NCBI RefSeq assembly: GCF_000767465.1
Contig: NZ_CP009291.1
Span: 806,001-870,000 of the forward strand
DNA length: 64,000 nt
Direction of reading: 5' to 3'
Source of the DNA: Novosphingobium pentaromativorans US6-1
GTDB lineage: Bacteria; Pseudomonadota; Alphaproteobacteria; Sphingomonadales; Sphingomonadaceae
Of this stretch, positions 17,787 to 26,818 are shown piece after piece. Position 1 is the stretch's first letter; the number at the start of each line of letters is the position of its first letter. The translations under genes and the position numbers were made by a program. The notes beneath the pieces are model-generated. The model worked only from the letters and a program-made list of their open reading frames with translations, did not search any database and had not been told where the DNA came from.

Positions 17787-18527
17787 TTACCGCACGCGTT
17801 TGACGAACAGCCCGCTATCGCGCTTTTCGGTCGTGAAATTGGGCAGGGATTGCACCAGTTCGGAGAGGCGGGAAAAGCCGTAGCTGCGGGCATCGAAGGA
17901 TGACCGGTTGGCGACGCGCTGGCCGACTTCGGAGAGGCTGGCAAATCCGTCGTCGTCGCGCTTGCTGGCTTTCCAGGCATCGCCCAGAAGCTTGACCAGT
18001 TCCTTGTCGACTTCGGGCTTGGCCGTCTCTTCGCCCTGCTCTGTGCGTTCGTCGTCCTCGACCATGGCGTCCAGGTCGATGAAGCGGGTGCACGCCTCGC
18101 GAAAAGCCTCAGGCGTGCGAGTGGAACCGAAGCCGTAGACAGGGGTACCGTTCTGCCGAATCCGGATGGCGAGCGGCATGAAGTCGCTGTCGCTCGACAT
18201 GATGCCGAATCCATCGACATGACCGCCGTACAGCAGGTCCATCGCATCGATGGTCATCTTCATGTCGGTGGCATTCTTGCCCTTGGTGAGGTCGAACTGC
18301 TGCTGCGGTTCAAGTGCATGGCGATGCACCAGCTGCGACCAGCCCTTGAGTGCCGTCTTGCTCCAGTTCCCATAGACCCGACGGACATTGACGGTCCCGA
18401 GATCGCCGAGGATCGTCAGCGCGGCATCGAGCGTTGCCGGCGATGCATTGTCGGCATCGATGAGCAAGGCGATGTTGCGGTTCTGACGTTGCTTGCGGTC
18501 GGCCAATTGCGGCTCCTCTCGGTTCAT
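17787..18527 (-). CDS. NYN-domain nuclease-like protein with C-terminal LOTUS/OST-HTH
   Basis: 246 aa. The N-terminal NYN (PIN-like) domain carries acidic catalytic-type residues in ALLIDADNASP, KGKNATDMKMTIDAMDLL and SSDSDFMPLAIRIRQ. The C-terminal ~75 residues look like a LOTUS/OST-HTH RNA-binding module (ELVKLLGDAWKAS... through VQSLPNFTTEKRDSGLFVK). Such two-domain proteins (LabA/DUF88-like) are presumed RNA nucleases or RNA-binding regulators; the target is unknown. ATG 18527 has AGGAA 8 bases upstream. Converges with parE. Confidence 0.88.
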   Translation of the reverse strand: MNREEPQLADRKQRQNRNIALLIDADNASPATLDAALTILGDLGTVNVRRVYGNWSKTALKGWSQLVHRHALEPQQQFDLTKGKNATDMKMTIDAMDLLYGGHVDGFGIMSSDSDFMPLAIRIRQNGTPVYGFGSTRTPEAFREACTRFIDLDAMVEDDERTEQGEETAKPEVDKELVKLLGDAWKASKRDDDGFASLSEVGQRVANRSSFDARSYGFSRLSELVQSLPNFTTEKRDSGLFVKRVR

Positions 18528-18564
18528 TTCACAGGTTCCTGCATAGCCCAAAACACCGGGCGGG

Positions 18565-19779
18565 CTAGGGTTGCAAGGCAATCGGCGCGCGGGGGTGAGC
18601 TTCGGCGGAATAGCGGCGAAGCAGGACCCAGAACAGGAACCCCAGGATCAACGGCATGATCGGTATGCCAAGGTGAAGGCCAATGGGCCGCGCGAAGACC
18701 GGCGCAATGAAGGCAAGTGCGAGGGCCAGCTTCTCCCAATCGCGGAAGCCATCTGCGATCCCGCGGCTGGTCAGCCAGAGCAGCGGAAAGGCGAGCAACA
18801 CCATGTCGTAATCGAGGACGAAAGGCGTCACCAGCGGCGCAGCTGCGAGCATGAGCGCGCCCAGTGCCGGCGAATAAGGTCTTGCCCGGAAGGCCCGGAT
18901 CAGAAGGATGATCGTCGCAAGGCCCACCGCCGCCTGCGCACCATAAGCCAGGCCGGGCGTGAGCCCGATCAGTCGCGCCCCTGCGAACACGCTCGTCATC
19001 TTGCCGAAGCCTACTGCGCCTTCGACCATGGCCACCTGCGCTCGCCCGCTTGCCGCATACCAGCCCGCGAAGGTGTCAGCCCCGAAGGCCAGCGCGGATA
19101 GCAGGGCCAAAGCGAAAGCGGTGACGGCGGCCGAAGCGATCACCTTCCACTCGCGGGTCAGCAGCAGGACCAGCGGGACGAGGATGCCGAACTGCGGCTT
19201 GATCGTAGCCAGCCCGAAAAGAATTCCGGCAATCACGGGCCTGCCGGGCACCAGCAGCGCCCCCAGTCCCAAAAGCGCCGCAACCATGAAGGAAGTCTGC
19301 CCGTGGGTGATGACGATGGGCACGGCCGGGAAGGCAAGAACCAGCAGCCAGAGCGGAAAGTCGAACCGCAACGCGGCCTGCCAGCGACGCACTGCGATGA
19401 CGTATATCCCGCTCGTTGCCAGCAGCCAGCTGACCAGGGCCGGAAAGTAGGAAAGAAATCCGAGGGGCCAGCAGAACGGCAGAAATGTGGGTGGATAGAA
19501 AAAGGCCGTGTAGCCTCCGGACGAGGCAAAGAACTTTCGCTGAGCGGCGATATGCGCTGCACCGTCATACACGTTGCCATGGTCCTGCAGCATGTGGCCG
19601 ACGGTCCAGAAACTGACGAAGTCGCTGCCCAGCAGGAAGCCGTTGGCATCCACGCCGTCCTGCGATGTGGCGACGAGAAGCACCAGCGATGCAACATTCA
19701 GAAATGCGATGATCCGCAAGTAGGCCACTGCCCTGTCACGGCCCAACCAGTCCATCTTGCGCAGAAAATCGGCCCCCAT
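18565..19779 (-). CDS. GT87-family (DUF2029) polyprenol-phosphate-sugar transferase-like membrane protein
   Basis: 404 aa, with around ten hydrophobic segments spread along the length. Resembles DUF2029/glycosyltransferase family 87, integral GT-C enzymes that take mannose or arabinose from lipid carriers; the early acidic residues (LLGSDFVSFWTVG) are typical. Substrate cannot be told. Starts at ATG 19857, 19779 or 19755 are possible with no clear ribosome site; 19779 keeps a short basic N-terminus ahead of the first membrane segment. Divergent from the MoxR gene. Confidence 0.72.
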   Translation of the reverse strand: MGADFLRKMDWLGRDRAVAYLRIIAFLNVASLVLLVATSQDGVDANGFLLGSDFVSFWTVGHMLQDHGNVYDGAAHIAAQRKFFASSGGYTAFFYPPTFLPFCWPLGFLSYFPALVSWLLATSGIYVIAVRRWQAALRFDFPLWLLVLAFPAVPIVITHGQTSFMVAALLGLGALLVPGRPVIAGILFGLATIKPQFGILVPLVLLLTREWKVIASAAVTAFALALLSALAFGADTFAGWYAASGRAQVAMVEGAVGFGKMTSVFAGARLIGLTPGLAYGAQAAVGLATIILLIRAFRARPYSPALGALMLAAAPLVTPFVLDYDMVLLAFPLLWLTSRGIADGFRDWEKLALALAFIAPVFARPIGLHLGIPIMPLILGFLFWVLLRRYSAEAHPRAPIALQP

Positions 19780-19912
19780 GGGCAAACTTGTGCAATGGGC
19801 AGAAGGCGATGTCCATGCCCCGCGCGCGGTTTGCCTCCCTGCAATGAGACTTGCCATGCTGCGGCGCACCAAATAGGGTTTAATCGAACATTTAAAATTT
19901 CGGGAAGTTTCG

Positions 19913-20758
19913 ATGCAGCGTTTTGAAGGCACCAGCAGTTATGTCGCCACCGATGACCTCAAGGTCGCGGTGAACGCCGCCGTGCTTCTGCGCCGGCCTC
20001 TCCTGGTCAAGGGCGAGCCGGGCACCGGCAAGACCGTGCTGGCCGAGCAGATCGCAGCGGCGCTCGGCGCACCGCTCATCACCTGGAACGTCAAGTCGAC
20101 GACCAAGGCGCACCAGGGCCTTTACGAGTACGATGCGGTCGCCCGTCTGCGCGACGGCCAGCTGGGCGACGAACGCGTCCACGACATCCGCAACTACATC
20201 CGCAAGGGCAAGCTGTGGGAAGCCTTCACCTCGGAGAAGCTGCCCGTCCTGCTGATCGACGAGATCGACAAGGCCGATATCGAGTTCCCGAACGACCTTC
20301 TCGCCGAACTCGATCGCATGGCTTTCGACGTCTATGAGACCGGGGAGCACATCGCAGCGCAGGATCGCCCGATCGTCGTGATCACCTCGAACAACGAGAA
20401 GGACCTGCCCGACGCCTTCCTGCGCCGCTGCTTCTTCCACTACATCAAGTTCCCGGACCGCGAGACGATGCAGGCGATCGTCGACGTCCACTTCCCCGGC
20501 ATCCAGAAGACTCTCCTCACCAAGGCGATGGAGATCTTCTACGAACTGCGCGACGTGCCCGGCCTCAAGAAGAAGCCGTCCACCAGCGAGCTGCTGGATT
20601 GGCTCAAGCTCCTGCTCAACGAGGACATGCCGCTCGACGTCCTGCAGAACCAGGACCCGAGCAAGGCAATCCCGCCGCTCCATGGCGCGCTGCTGAAGAA
20701 CGAACAGGACGTGATGCTGTTCGAACGCCTTGCGTTCATGTCGCGCCGGGGCGCCTGA
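19913..20758 (+). CDS. MoxR-family AAA+ ATPase
   Basis: 281-aa AAA+ ATPase: Walker A KGEPGTGKTVLAEQ (about residue 36), Walker B VLLIDEIDKAD, sensor-1 VVITSNNEKDLPDAFLRRC. MoxR ATPases work with von Willebrand A (VWA) partners as chaperones for metal-enzyme maturation or complex assembly. Here the partner is the CoxE-like VWA protein two genes on. A small GFA gene lies between them; the gaps are 1 and 5 bases, so all three form one operon. Similar to the CoxD subgroup; the client is unknown. Confidence 0.92.
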   Translation: MQRFEGTSSYVATDDLKVAVNAAVLLRRPLLVKGEPGTGKTVLAEQIAAALGAPLITWNVKSTTKAHQGLYEYDAVARLRDGQLGDERVHDIRNYIRKGKLWEAFTSEKLPVLLIDEIDKADIEFPNDLLAELDRMAFDVYETGEHIAAQDRPIVVITSNNEKDLPDAFLRRCFFHYIKFPDRETMQAIVDVHFPGIQKTLLTKAMEIFYELRDVPGLKKKPSTSELLDWLKLLLNEDMPLDVLQNQDPSKAIPPLHGALLKNEQDVMLFERLAFMSRRGA

Positions 20759-20759
20759 A

Positions 20760-21185
20760 ATGAGCGCACCCCATAACGGACGCTGCAACTGCGGCGCCGT
20801 TACCGCGACGGTCAGCGGCGAACCGCTCTGGGTGCGCCAGTGCTGGTGCCGGCAGTGCCAGAAATCGGCTGCAGGCAGCGCAACCACCAATGCCCTGTTC
20901 ATGACCGATGCCATCGCGATGGACGGTGAACTCTCCTGGTTCTGCTATACGGCGGCCAGCGGCAACACCATCGAGCAGGGCTTTTGCGGCAAGTGCGGAA
21001 CGGCGATCATGGGCCGCAACTCCTCGCGGCCGAAAGCCTGCGTGCTTCGCGTCGGCTTCCTCGAGGAGAGCGACCGGCTCGCTCCCACTTCCGCAATCTG
21101 GATCGAGGATGCGCCTGAATGGGCCGTGATCGATCCCAGGCTCGAACAGTTCCCGCGCCAGCCCCCGGTTCCGCCGAAGAGCTGA
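20760..21185 (+). CDS. GFA-family zinc protein (glutathione-dependent formaldehyde-activating-like)
   Basis: 141 aa of the Gfa/CENP-V fold. Zinc-binding cysteines are seen in GRCNCGAVTA, CWCRQCQKSAAG and GFCGKCGTAIMG. The family is named for an enzyme condensing glutathione with formaldehyde, but most members have no proven activity. ATG 20760 starts one base after the MoxR stop; upstream in-frame codons overlap moxR. Its position between a MoxR ATPase and its VWA partner is unusual. Confidence 0.88.
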   Translation: MSAPHNGRCNCGAVTATVSGEPLWVRQCWCRQCQKSAAGSATTNALFMTDAIAMDGELSWFCYTAASGNTIEQGFCGKCGTAIMGRNSSRPKACVLRVGFLEESDRLAPTSAIWIEDAPEWAVIDPRLEQFPRQPPVPPKS

Positions 21186-21190
21186 TCGCC

Positions 21191-22372
21191 ATGCTGCTGA
21201 ACTTCATCGACGAGCTGCGGGCGGCCGGCATCCCGGCATCGCTCAAGGAGCATCTCGTCCTGCTCGAGGCGCTGGACCGCGATGTCATCGAGCAGACGCC
21301 CGAAGCGTTCTACTACCTCAGCCGCGCGACTTTCGTGAAGGACGAGGGCCTGCTCGACCGCTTCGACCAGGTGTTCCAGAAAGTCTTCAAGGGCGTGTTC
21401 ACGGACTACGGCCAGCAGCCGGTCGACATCCCTGAAGAATGGCTCAAGCGCATCGCCGAACGGTACTTCTCCGAGGAGGAAATGGAGAAGATCAAGGCGC
21501 TAGGCTCCTGGGACGAGATCATGGACACGCTCAAGAAGCGGCTCGAGGAGCAGCAGGGGCGTCACCAGGGCGGCAACAAGTGGATCGGCACGGGCGGAAC
21601 CTCGCCCTTCGGCAATTCCGGATACAACCCCGAAGGTATCCGCATCGGCGGGGACAGCCGCAACAAGCGCGCAATCAAGGTCTGGGAAAAGCGCGAGTTC
21701 GCCAATCTCGACAACACCAGGGAACTTGGCACACGCAACATCAAGGTGGCGCTGCGCCGCCTGCGCCGCTTTGCCCGCGAAGGCGCGACCGAGGAACTCG
21801 ATCTCGAGGAAACGATCCGCGGCACGGCCAAGCAGGGCTGGCTCGACCTGCACATGCGCCCCGAGCGGCACAACGCCGTCAAGGTCCTGCTTTTCCTGGA
21901 CGTCGGCGGTTCGATGGATCCGTTCATCAAGGTGATGGAAGAGCTGTTCAGCGCGGCAACCAGCGAATTCAAGAACATGGAGTTCTTCTACTTCCACAAT
22001 TGCCTTTATGAGGGCGTGTGGAAGGACAATCGTCGCCGCTGGTCTCAGCGCACGCCGACTTGGGACATCCTCCACAAGTACGGACACGACTACAAGGTCA
22101 TCTTCGTCGGCGACGCGGCGATGAGCCCCTACGAGATCAGCCACCCGGGTGGCTCCGTCGAACACATGAACGAGGAGCCGGGCGCAGTCTGGCTGCAGCG
22201 CGTGATGCAGACCTATCCCGCGACGGTCTGGCTCAATCCCACGCCGGAAAGGCAATGGGACTATTCGGGCAGCACCCGACTGATCCGCGAGATCCTGGGC
22301 AACGCGATGTTCCCGATGACACTGGAAGGGCTCGATGCGGCCATGCGCGAACTGTCCCGCAAGAAGCACTGA
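21191..22372 (+). CDS. VWA domain-containing CoxE-like protein
   Basis: 393 aa, the expected partner of the MoxR ATPase. The N-terminal helical region (MLLNFIDELRAAGIPASLKE) is followed by a C-terminal VWA domain. The metal-ion-dependent adhesion motif reads DVGGSMD, so the usual DxSxS is DxGxS, as in the CoxE/YeaD-like subgroup. ATG 21191 is chosen because it begins the conserved N-terminus five bases after the GFA stop; the longer frame overlaps GFA. Likely acts in ATP-driven assembly of an unidentified complex. Confidence 0.88.
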   Translation: MLLNFIDELRAAGIPASLKEHLVLLEALDRDVIEQTPEAFYYLSRATFVKDEGLLDRFDQVFQKVFKGVFTDYGQQPVDIPEEWLKRIAERYFSEEEMEKIKALGSWDEIMDTLKKRLEEQQGRHQGGNKWIGTGGTSPFGNSGYNPEGIRIGGDSRNKRAIKVWEKREFANLDNTRELGTRNIKVALRRLRRFAREGATEELDLEETIRGTAKQGWLDLHMRPERHNAVKVLLFLDVGGSMDPFIKVMEELFSAATSEFKNMEFFYFHNCLYEGVWKDNRRRWSQRTPTWDILHKYGHDYKVIFVGDAAMSPYEISHPGGSVEHMNEEPGAVWLQRVMQTYPATVWLNPTPERQWDYSGSTRLIREILGNAMFPMTLEGLDAAMRELSRKKH

Positions 22373-22440
22373 GCCCGGCAGCCCTCCCCGCCCGTCAGGC
22401 CGGGGAAAGGACCGCTCGGCAATGGCCCTCCAGGTGGATC

Positions 22441-22911
22441 TCAGGTCTTCGGCGGGTAGTCCAGATGCTCGTGGATCGACTGCCAGTTCCCGTCGGGCTG
22501 CTTCTGGAAGACCTCGCTGTAGCGCACGTCGCCTTCCTTCGTCTTGCCATCAGTACCGGTGAAGTGCGCGGTGCCCGAAGCGATGAACAAGTCCGGGCCA
22601 AGGATCTGGAACTTGGGTTCGGGCATCTCGACATGGTTGAACTTCATGTCGACATACTGCGCATTCATGACGTGGAGCGCCACTTTACCGCCGATGCGCT
22701 CTGGCTTGCCCGGATCGAACGCAACGACGTCGGCGGCGTACATTTCGTCGATCTTCTGCAGATCCATCGACGACAGTGCCTTGGCGAAATTGTCGAGCAC
22801 GGCTTGTGCATCGGCTTGCGTCAAGGGCTGGGCCGCCTGTGCAGCAGGTTGCTGGCTGCAGCCGGCCAGAGAAAGCGCGACCAGACCCAGGGCGAATGAA
22901 ACAACTCGCAT
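22441..22911 (-). CDS. SnoaL/NTF2-like lipoprotein (DUF4440-type)
   Basis: 156 aa. Lipoprotein signal with lipobox SLAGC (Cys at residue 18), an Ala/Gln-rich linker, then a single NTF2/SnoaL-like cone (AVLDNFAKALSSMDLQKIDEM... VVAFDPG... FTGTDGKTKEGDVRYSEVFQKQ) as in DUF4440 proteins. ATG 22911 is set by GGAGG 8 bases upstream; ATG 22929 lies before that site. Role unknown; probably binds a small ligand in the periplasm. Converges with the VWA gene. Confidence 0.8.
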   Translation of the reverse strand: MRVVSFALGLVALSLAGCSQQPAAQAAQPLTQADAQAVLDNFAKALSSMDLQKIDEMYAADVVAFDPGKPERIGGKVALHVMNAQYVDMKFNHVEMPEPKFQILGPDLFIASGTAHFTGTDGKTKEGDVRYSEVFQKQPDGNWQSIHEHLDYPPKT

Positions 22912-22992
22912 ATTGTCCCCTCCATTCATCGCGGCAGCTTTGCGCTGCTCGTGAGGGGGAAGGTACGCCCCTGAGGGGGTGAGGCAACCCGG

Positions 22993-24201
22993 TTATCCCC
23001 CGTAAAGCAGCAGGCTTCGCGTGGTTTCCAGCCATGCCGCCTCGTCGCGCCCTGCCAGGGCGTCGAGGTCGCCGGGTTGCGAACCTGCATCATCCACCCA
23101 TTCGCGCAGCGCCGGGCCGCCGTTGATCACATCGATGGCAAGCCGGTCGAATTCGTATTCGTACGGGAAGTCGCGCCAGAGCGGATAGTCTGGGTAGAGG
23201 TTGCGGATCGCCTTGAACGCCAGCGCCTGCAGGCGCCAGGGGCGGAACGCGTGGTGATCGTAGAACCCGCCCTCGGCATGGATCATAAGCGCGCTGCACA
23301 GCTTGCCGTGGTGCTTGTGGAAGGTCGGTTCGAACCAGCACTCACGAAGGGCGCAGCCGCCGAGCCAGTGGGGCGCCACCCGTTCCATTTCGGCAAGGAC
23401 CGCCTTGGCATCCACGTCAGGCGCGCCGAACAGCACTTCGAGCGGGCGCGTCGTACCGCGGCCTTCCGAAAGCGTCGTGCCTTCGAGCATGACCGTGCCG
23501 GCATAGGCCCGGGCCATGTTGAGGTTGGCCGCGTTGGGACTGGGATTGATCCAGATCCGACTGTCCGGCCACCCGAACCCCGAAGCCTGCGACGGCGCCC
23601 AGCCTTCCATCGCGATGACCCGGTAATCGACGTCCAGCCCGAACTGGCGAACGAACCAGTGCCCCATTTCGCCCAGGGTCAGACCGTGGCGCATCGGCAT
23701 GGGCCCGGCGCCGACGAAACTTTCCTGGCCTGCCAGCAGGGTGGTGCCCTCAACCGGACGGCCAGCGGGATTGGGACGGTCCAGAACCCACACGCTCTTG
23801 CCCTGCGCCGCCGCGGCCTCAAGCATGTAGAGCAGCGTCGTCACGAACGTGTAGATGCGGCAGCCCAGGTCCTGCAGGTCGAACAGGAAGACATCGGCCG
23901 TGTCCATCATTGCCGCGCTGGGGCGGCGCACTTCACCGTAGAGGCTGAACACCGGTATATCGTAAAGCGGATCGCGCTCGTCCGCGGTCTCGACCATATT
24001 GTCCTGCTTGTCGCCCTTGAGGCCGTGCTGCGGGCCGAAGGCGGCCGTCAGGGCTATGTCGGGACAGGCCGCCAGCGCGTCCAGCGAATGGACGAGACGA
24101 TCGGTGACCGAGGCCGGGTGAGCGATAAGCGCGACGCGGCGGCCGGCCAGCGGCTTGCGCAGTTCAGGGTCCGCCAGCAGGCGGTCAATACCGAATTTCA
24201 T
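22993..24201 (-). CDS. NamZ-like DUF1343 exo-beta-N-acetylmuramidase
   Basis: 402 aa of the DUF1343 family, whose Bacillus member NamZ removes terminal N-acetylmuramic acid from peptidoglycan fragments. Visible family parts: GIDRLL at the N-terminus, RVALIAHPASV, FGPQHGLKGDKQDNM, FDLQDLGCRIYTFV, VLDRPNPAGRPVEGT and MRHGLTLGEMG. No clear signal peptide, so the action may be on imported muropeptides. ATG 24201 overlaps the TGA of the DOMON-like gene (ATGA), so the two are translated in series. The same frame is open much further upstream but in DOMON-like sequence. Confidence 0.85.
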   Translation of the reverse strand: MKFGIDRLLADPELRKPLAGRRVALIAHPASVTDRLVHSLDALAACPDIALTAAFGPQHGLKGDKQDNMVETADERDPLYDIPVFSLYGEVRRPSAAMMDTADVFLFDLQDLGCRIYTFVTTLLYMLEAAAAQGKSVWVLDRPNPAGRPVEGTTLLAGQESFVGAGPMPMRHGLTLGEMGHWFVRQFGLDVDYRVIAMEGWAPSQASGFGWPDSRIWINPSPNAANLNMARAYAGTVMLEGTTLSEGRGTTRPLEVLFGAPDVDAKAVLAEMERVAPHWLGGCALRECWFEPTFHKHHGKLCSALMIHAEGGFYDHHAFRPWRLQALAFKAIRNLYPDYPLWRDFPYEYEFDRLAIDVINGGPALREWVDDAGSQPGDLDALAGRDEAAWLETTRSLLLYGG

Positions 24202-24737
24202 GCCACGCTCGGTGCCGCAACCTCGAACGTGAAGCAAGCCGGATCGTGGAAGTCCGGCGCAGCCGGGTTGGCATGGGACAGGGCCCAAAGGGATTTGATG
24301 CCACCTTCTTCCTCTAGGACGGCGGTGATACCGCAACGCCAGGGGCGCGCCGGCAGCCCGGCCGCCGGAATTGCCGCATCGAAGATGGCCATGTCCGTGC
24401 CCTTGCGCATGGTGCATTCCGGCTCGCGCGGCATCGGCCGCTCCGCCATGCCTTCGCGACGCCCTTCGAAATCGTAGGCGTTCCAGCGTTCCGACGGCGA
24501 GAGGTTCAGCTCGACATAGGCCTTGTCGCCGGGCGTCTGCAGGAACAGCTCGAAACAGGTCGTGTTCCACAGCCCATCGTCCCTCCCCTTGCCCGCGAAA
24601 GGCGGAACGACAAGCCTTGCCGCACCGAGGATTTTCCAGCGAACCCGGACCCATTCGTGATCGAAGCCGATGAAGCGCGTCTCCACGCTTCGGATATGGG
24701 CGGGCGGATGAGCGGGATGATATGTAAGGTCTGTCAT
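24198..24737 (-). CDS. DOMON-like domain protein
   Basis: 179 aa predicted all-beta protein matching the DOMON-like cd type common in sphingomonads (RWKILGAARLVVPPF, GLWNTTCFELFLQ, YVELNLSPSERWNAYDFEGRREGM). DOMON folds bind heme or sugar; no signal peptide is visible, so a cytosolic sugar- or ligand-binding role is possible. ATG 24737 (MTDLTYHPAHPP) is preferred over the frame's first ATG at 24776. It is coupled by a four-base overlap to the NamZ-like gene, suggesting a joint role in cell-wall sugar handling. Confidence 0.75.
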   Translation of the reverse strand: MTDLTYHPAHPPAHIRSVETRFIGFDHEWVRVRWKILGAARLVVPPFAGKGRDDGLWNTTCFELFLQTPGDKAYVELNLSPSERWNAYDFEGRREGMAERPMPREPECTMRKGTDMAIFDAAIPAAGLPARPWRCGITAVLEEEGGIKSLWALSHANPAAPDFHDPACFTFEVAAPSVA

Positions 24738-24917
24738 GGTCGCTTTGACTAGGGCCGAACTCCCGGCAAATTGCAATCGGCTTCGCCACCGATCCCGAGT
24801 TTCCAGCGATCATGCGCCTTGGCGGTGCGACATGTGCGCCTGTGTGCTTTGTTTCAGGCTCGCCGCGTGCTAGGCGCCCCGCTCCAAACAAGAGACATCC
24901 ATCCAGACAGCAAGGCC

Positions 24918-26147
24918 ATGACCTACAACTCTTCCCTGCTCCGCCTGCTCGACGAGCGCGGCTACATCCACCAGATGACCGACGCCGAGGGCCTCGATGC
25001 CCTTGCCTCCAAGCAGGTCGTGCCGGGCTATGTAGGCTTCGACGCGACGGCATCCTCGCTCCATGTCGGCAACCTTGTCTCGATCATGCTGCTGCGCCGC
25101 CTGCAGCAGGCCGGCCACAAGCCAGTCGTCCTCATGGGCGGCGGCACCACGCGCATCGGCGATCCGACCGGCAAGGACGAAGTGCGCAAGATGCTCTCGG
25201 ATGAAGCCATCGAAGCGAACATCGCCTCGATCCGTACGGCCTTCGAACGCTTCCTTACTTTCGGCGACGGCCCGACCGACGCGGTCATGGTCAACAATCA
25301 CGACTGGCTGGGCCAGATCGGCTACATCGAGATGCTGCAGAAGGTCGGCACGCATTTCACCGTCAACCGCATGCTCAGCTTCGATTCGGTCAAGCTTCGC
25401 CTCGAGCGTGAACAGCCGATGACGTTCCTCGAATTCAACTACATGATCCTGCAGGGCTATGACTTCCGGCACCTGAGCGACACGATGGGCGTGCGCCTGC
25501 AGATGGGCGGATCGGACCAGTGGGGCAACATCGTCAATGGCGTGGAACTGGCACGGCGCATGGACGGCAAGGAGGTCTTCGGATTGACGACCCCGCTCAT
25601 CACCAAGGCCGATGGCTCGAAGATGGGCAAGTCGGTCTCGGGCGCGGTCTGGCTCAACGAGGACGCCCTCTCCTCTTACGATTACTGGCAGTTCTGGCGC
25701 AATTGCGACGACCGCGACGTCGGCAAGTTCCTGCGCCTGTTCACCGACCTGCCGCTTGACGAGATTGCCCGACTGGAAGCGCTCGAAGGCGGCGCGATCA
25801 ACGATGCCAAGGTAATTCTCGCAAACGAGGCGACCAGGCTGTGCCGCGGCGAAGAGGCTGCCAGGGCCGCCGAAGCGACCGCCGCGCAGACTTTCGCAGG
25901 CGGCGGCCTGGGCGAAGACCTTCCGACGGTCGAAGTGAGCGCCGAAGGAATCCGGCTCGGCGCGGCCTGCACGGCGCTGGGATTCACCGCCTCCAACGGC
26001 GAGGCCAAGCGCAAGATCGGCGAAGGTGCGGTCAAGCTGGACGATGCCCTCATGGACGATCCTGGAATGCTCATCACGGTCCCTGCCGGAGAGACGCGCA
26101 AGCTCAGCCTGGGCAAGAAAAAGCACGGTATCCTTAAAGGCGCGTAA
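24918..26147 (+). CDS. tyrS: Tyrosyl-tRNA synthetase
   Basis: Class I synthetase charging tRNA-Tyr. 409 aa with the HIGH-type motif ([13 protein letters not shown]), the tyrosine pocket ([12 protein letters not shown]), [13 protein letters not shown], the KMSKS-type loop ([11 protein letters not shown]) and a C-terminal S4-like RNA-binding domain ([14 protein letters not shown]). ATG 24918 is used; the frame is open 147 bases further, but the added sequence is not family-like. It is followed by a hairpin terminator. Confidence 0.97.
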   Translation: MTYNSSLLRLLDERGYIHQMTDAEGLDALASKQVVPGYVGFDATASSLHVGNLVSIMLLRRLQQAGHKPVVLMGGGTTRIGDPTGKDEVRKMLSDEAIEANIASIRTAFERFLTFGDGPTDAVMVNNHDWLGQIGYIEMLQKVGTHFTVNRMLSFDSVKLRLEREQPMTFLEFNYMILQGYDFRHLSDTMGVRLQMGGSDQWGNIVNGVELARRMDGKEVFGLTTPLITKADGSKMGKSVSGAVWLNEDALSSYDYWQFWRNCDDRDVGKFLRLFTDLPLDEIARLEALEGGAINDAKVILANEATRLCRGEEAARAAEATAAQTFAGGGLGEDLPTVEVSAEGIRLGAACTALGFTASNGEAKRKIGEGAVKLDDALMDDPGMLITVPAGETRKLSLGKKKHGILKGA

Positions 26148-26167
26148 ATCCTGACATCGCGCTGTAG

Positions 26168-26192
26168 ACCCGGCAAAATCTTGCCGGGTTTA
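26168..26192 (+). terminator. Hairpin terminator after tyrS
   Basis: 9-bp perfect stem ACCCGGCAA / TTGCCGGGT with a 4-base loop, followed by TTTA-type sequence, 20 bases after the tyrS stop. The T-run is short, so it is a moderate terminator. Confidence 0.6.
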
Positions 26193-26254
26193 CGGATTGT
26201 TTGCCAATTGCATGCATCATGTCTGCCTCGACAACGACATGAGGCAAATCGACG

Positions 26255-26593
26255 ATGAGTGCCGGAGCACAGCTCAGCGTAACAGACAAGCGCCGCGCGG
26301 CACGACATCCGGTGGACCATTCGGTCATCGGCGAACATCGCCAGTTGGGCGACGTTCATCTGCATATCGTCAATGTCTCGGCCCAAGGCTTCATGGCCGA
26401 TGGCGACCTCGCTCTTGAACGCGGTGAACGCGTCGTCATTCGCCTGCCTGTAATCGGTCGCATCGAGGCGCACCTGATCTGGGCCCATGAGGGCCGTGCC
26501 GGTTTCCAGTTCGAGCGGATCATCCGCGTGGATGACTTCCTGAAGCTTGTCGATGCGATCCAGCCCAATCCTCGGCTGCGTCCCCGCCGCTGA
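26255..26593 (+). CDS. PilZ-domain protein (cyclic-di-GMP receptor)
   Basis: 112-aa single-domain PilZ protein. The c-di-GMP-binding elements are visible: RRAARHPV (RxxxR type) near residue 13 and NVSAQGFMAD (N/DxSxxG) about residue 42. Likely a stand-alone receptor that changes motility, polysaccharide or cell-cycle behaviour when c-di-GMP rises; no partner gene is adjacent. Starts at ATG 26255, about 107 bases after tyrS; a TGCCTC/GAGGCA inverted repeat lies just upstream. Confidence 0.85.
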   Translation: MSAGAQLSVTDKRRAARHPVDHSVIGEHRQLGDVHLHIVNVSAQGFMADGDLALERGERVVIRLPVIGRIEAHLIWAHEGRAGFQFERIIRVDDFLKLVDAIQPNPRLRPRR

Positions 26594-26783
26594 ATTCTTG
26601 CCGTAACGCGGTACGCGTCTCAAAGCACAATCGCTTCTGTCCCGATCCGAAGCGCATGCTGCCGATCGGGTGCTCCGCGTCGGATCCGCACATTTCGCCG
26701 CGTGGCCGCAGGTAGCTGCGTCCCAGCAGGCGGCAACTTCCTGCGCAACCCGCCAATTTTACGGCTTCGACCGCAATCCTTCA

Positions 26784-26800
26784 TTGATATAGTATAACAT
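26784..26800 (+). promoter_or_regulatory. Zur-like operator before the TonB receptor
   Basis: TTGATATAGTATAACAT matches 15 of 17 positions of the palindromic zinc-uptake-regulator box ATGTTATAnTATAACAT and is itself nearly palindromic. It ends 18 bases before the receptor ATG. The rest of the 225-base gap after the PilZ gene holds nothing I can name. Confidence 0.65.
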
Positions 26801-26818
26801 CACAAGTAAGCGAAGAGG

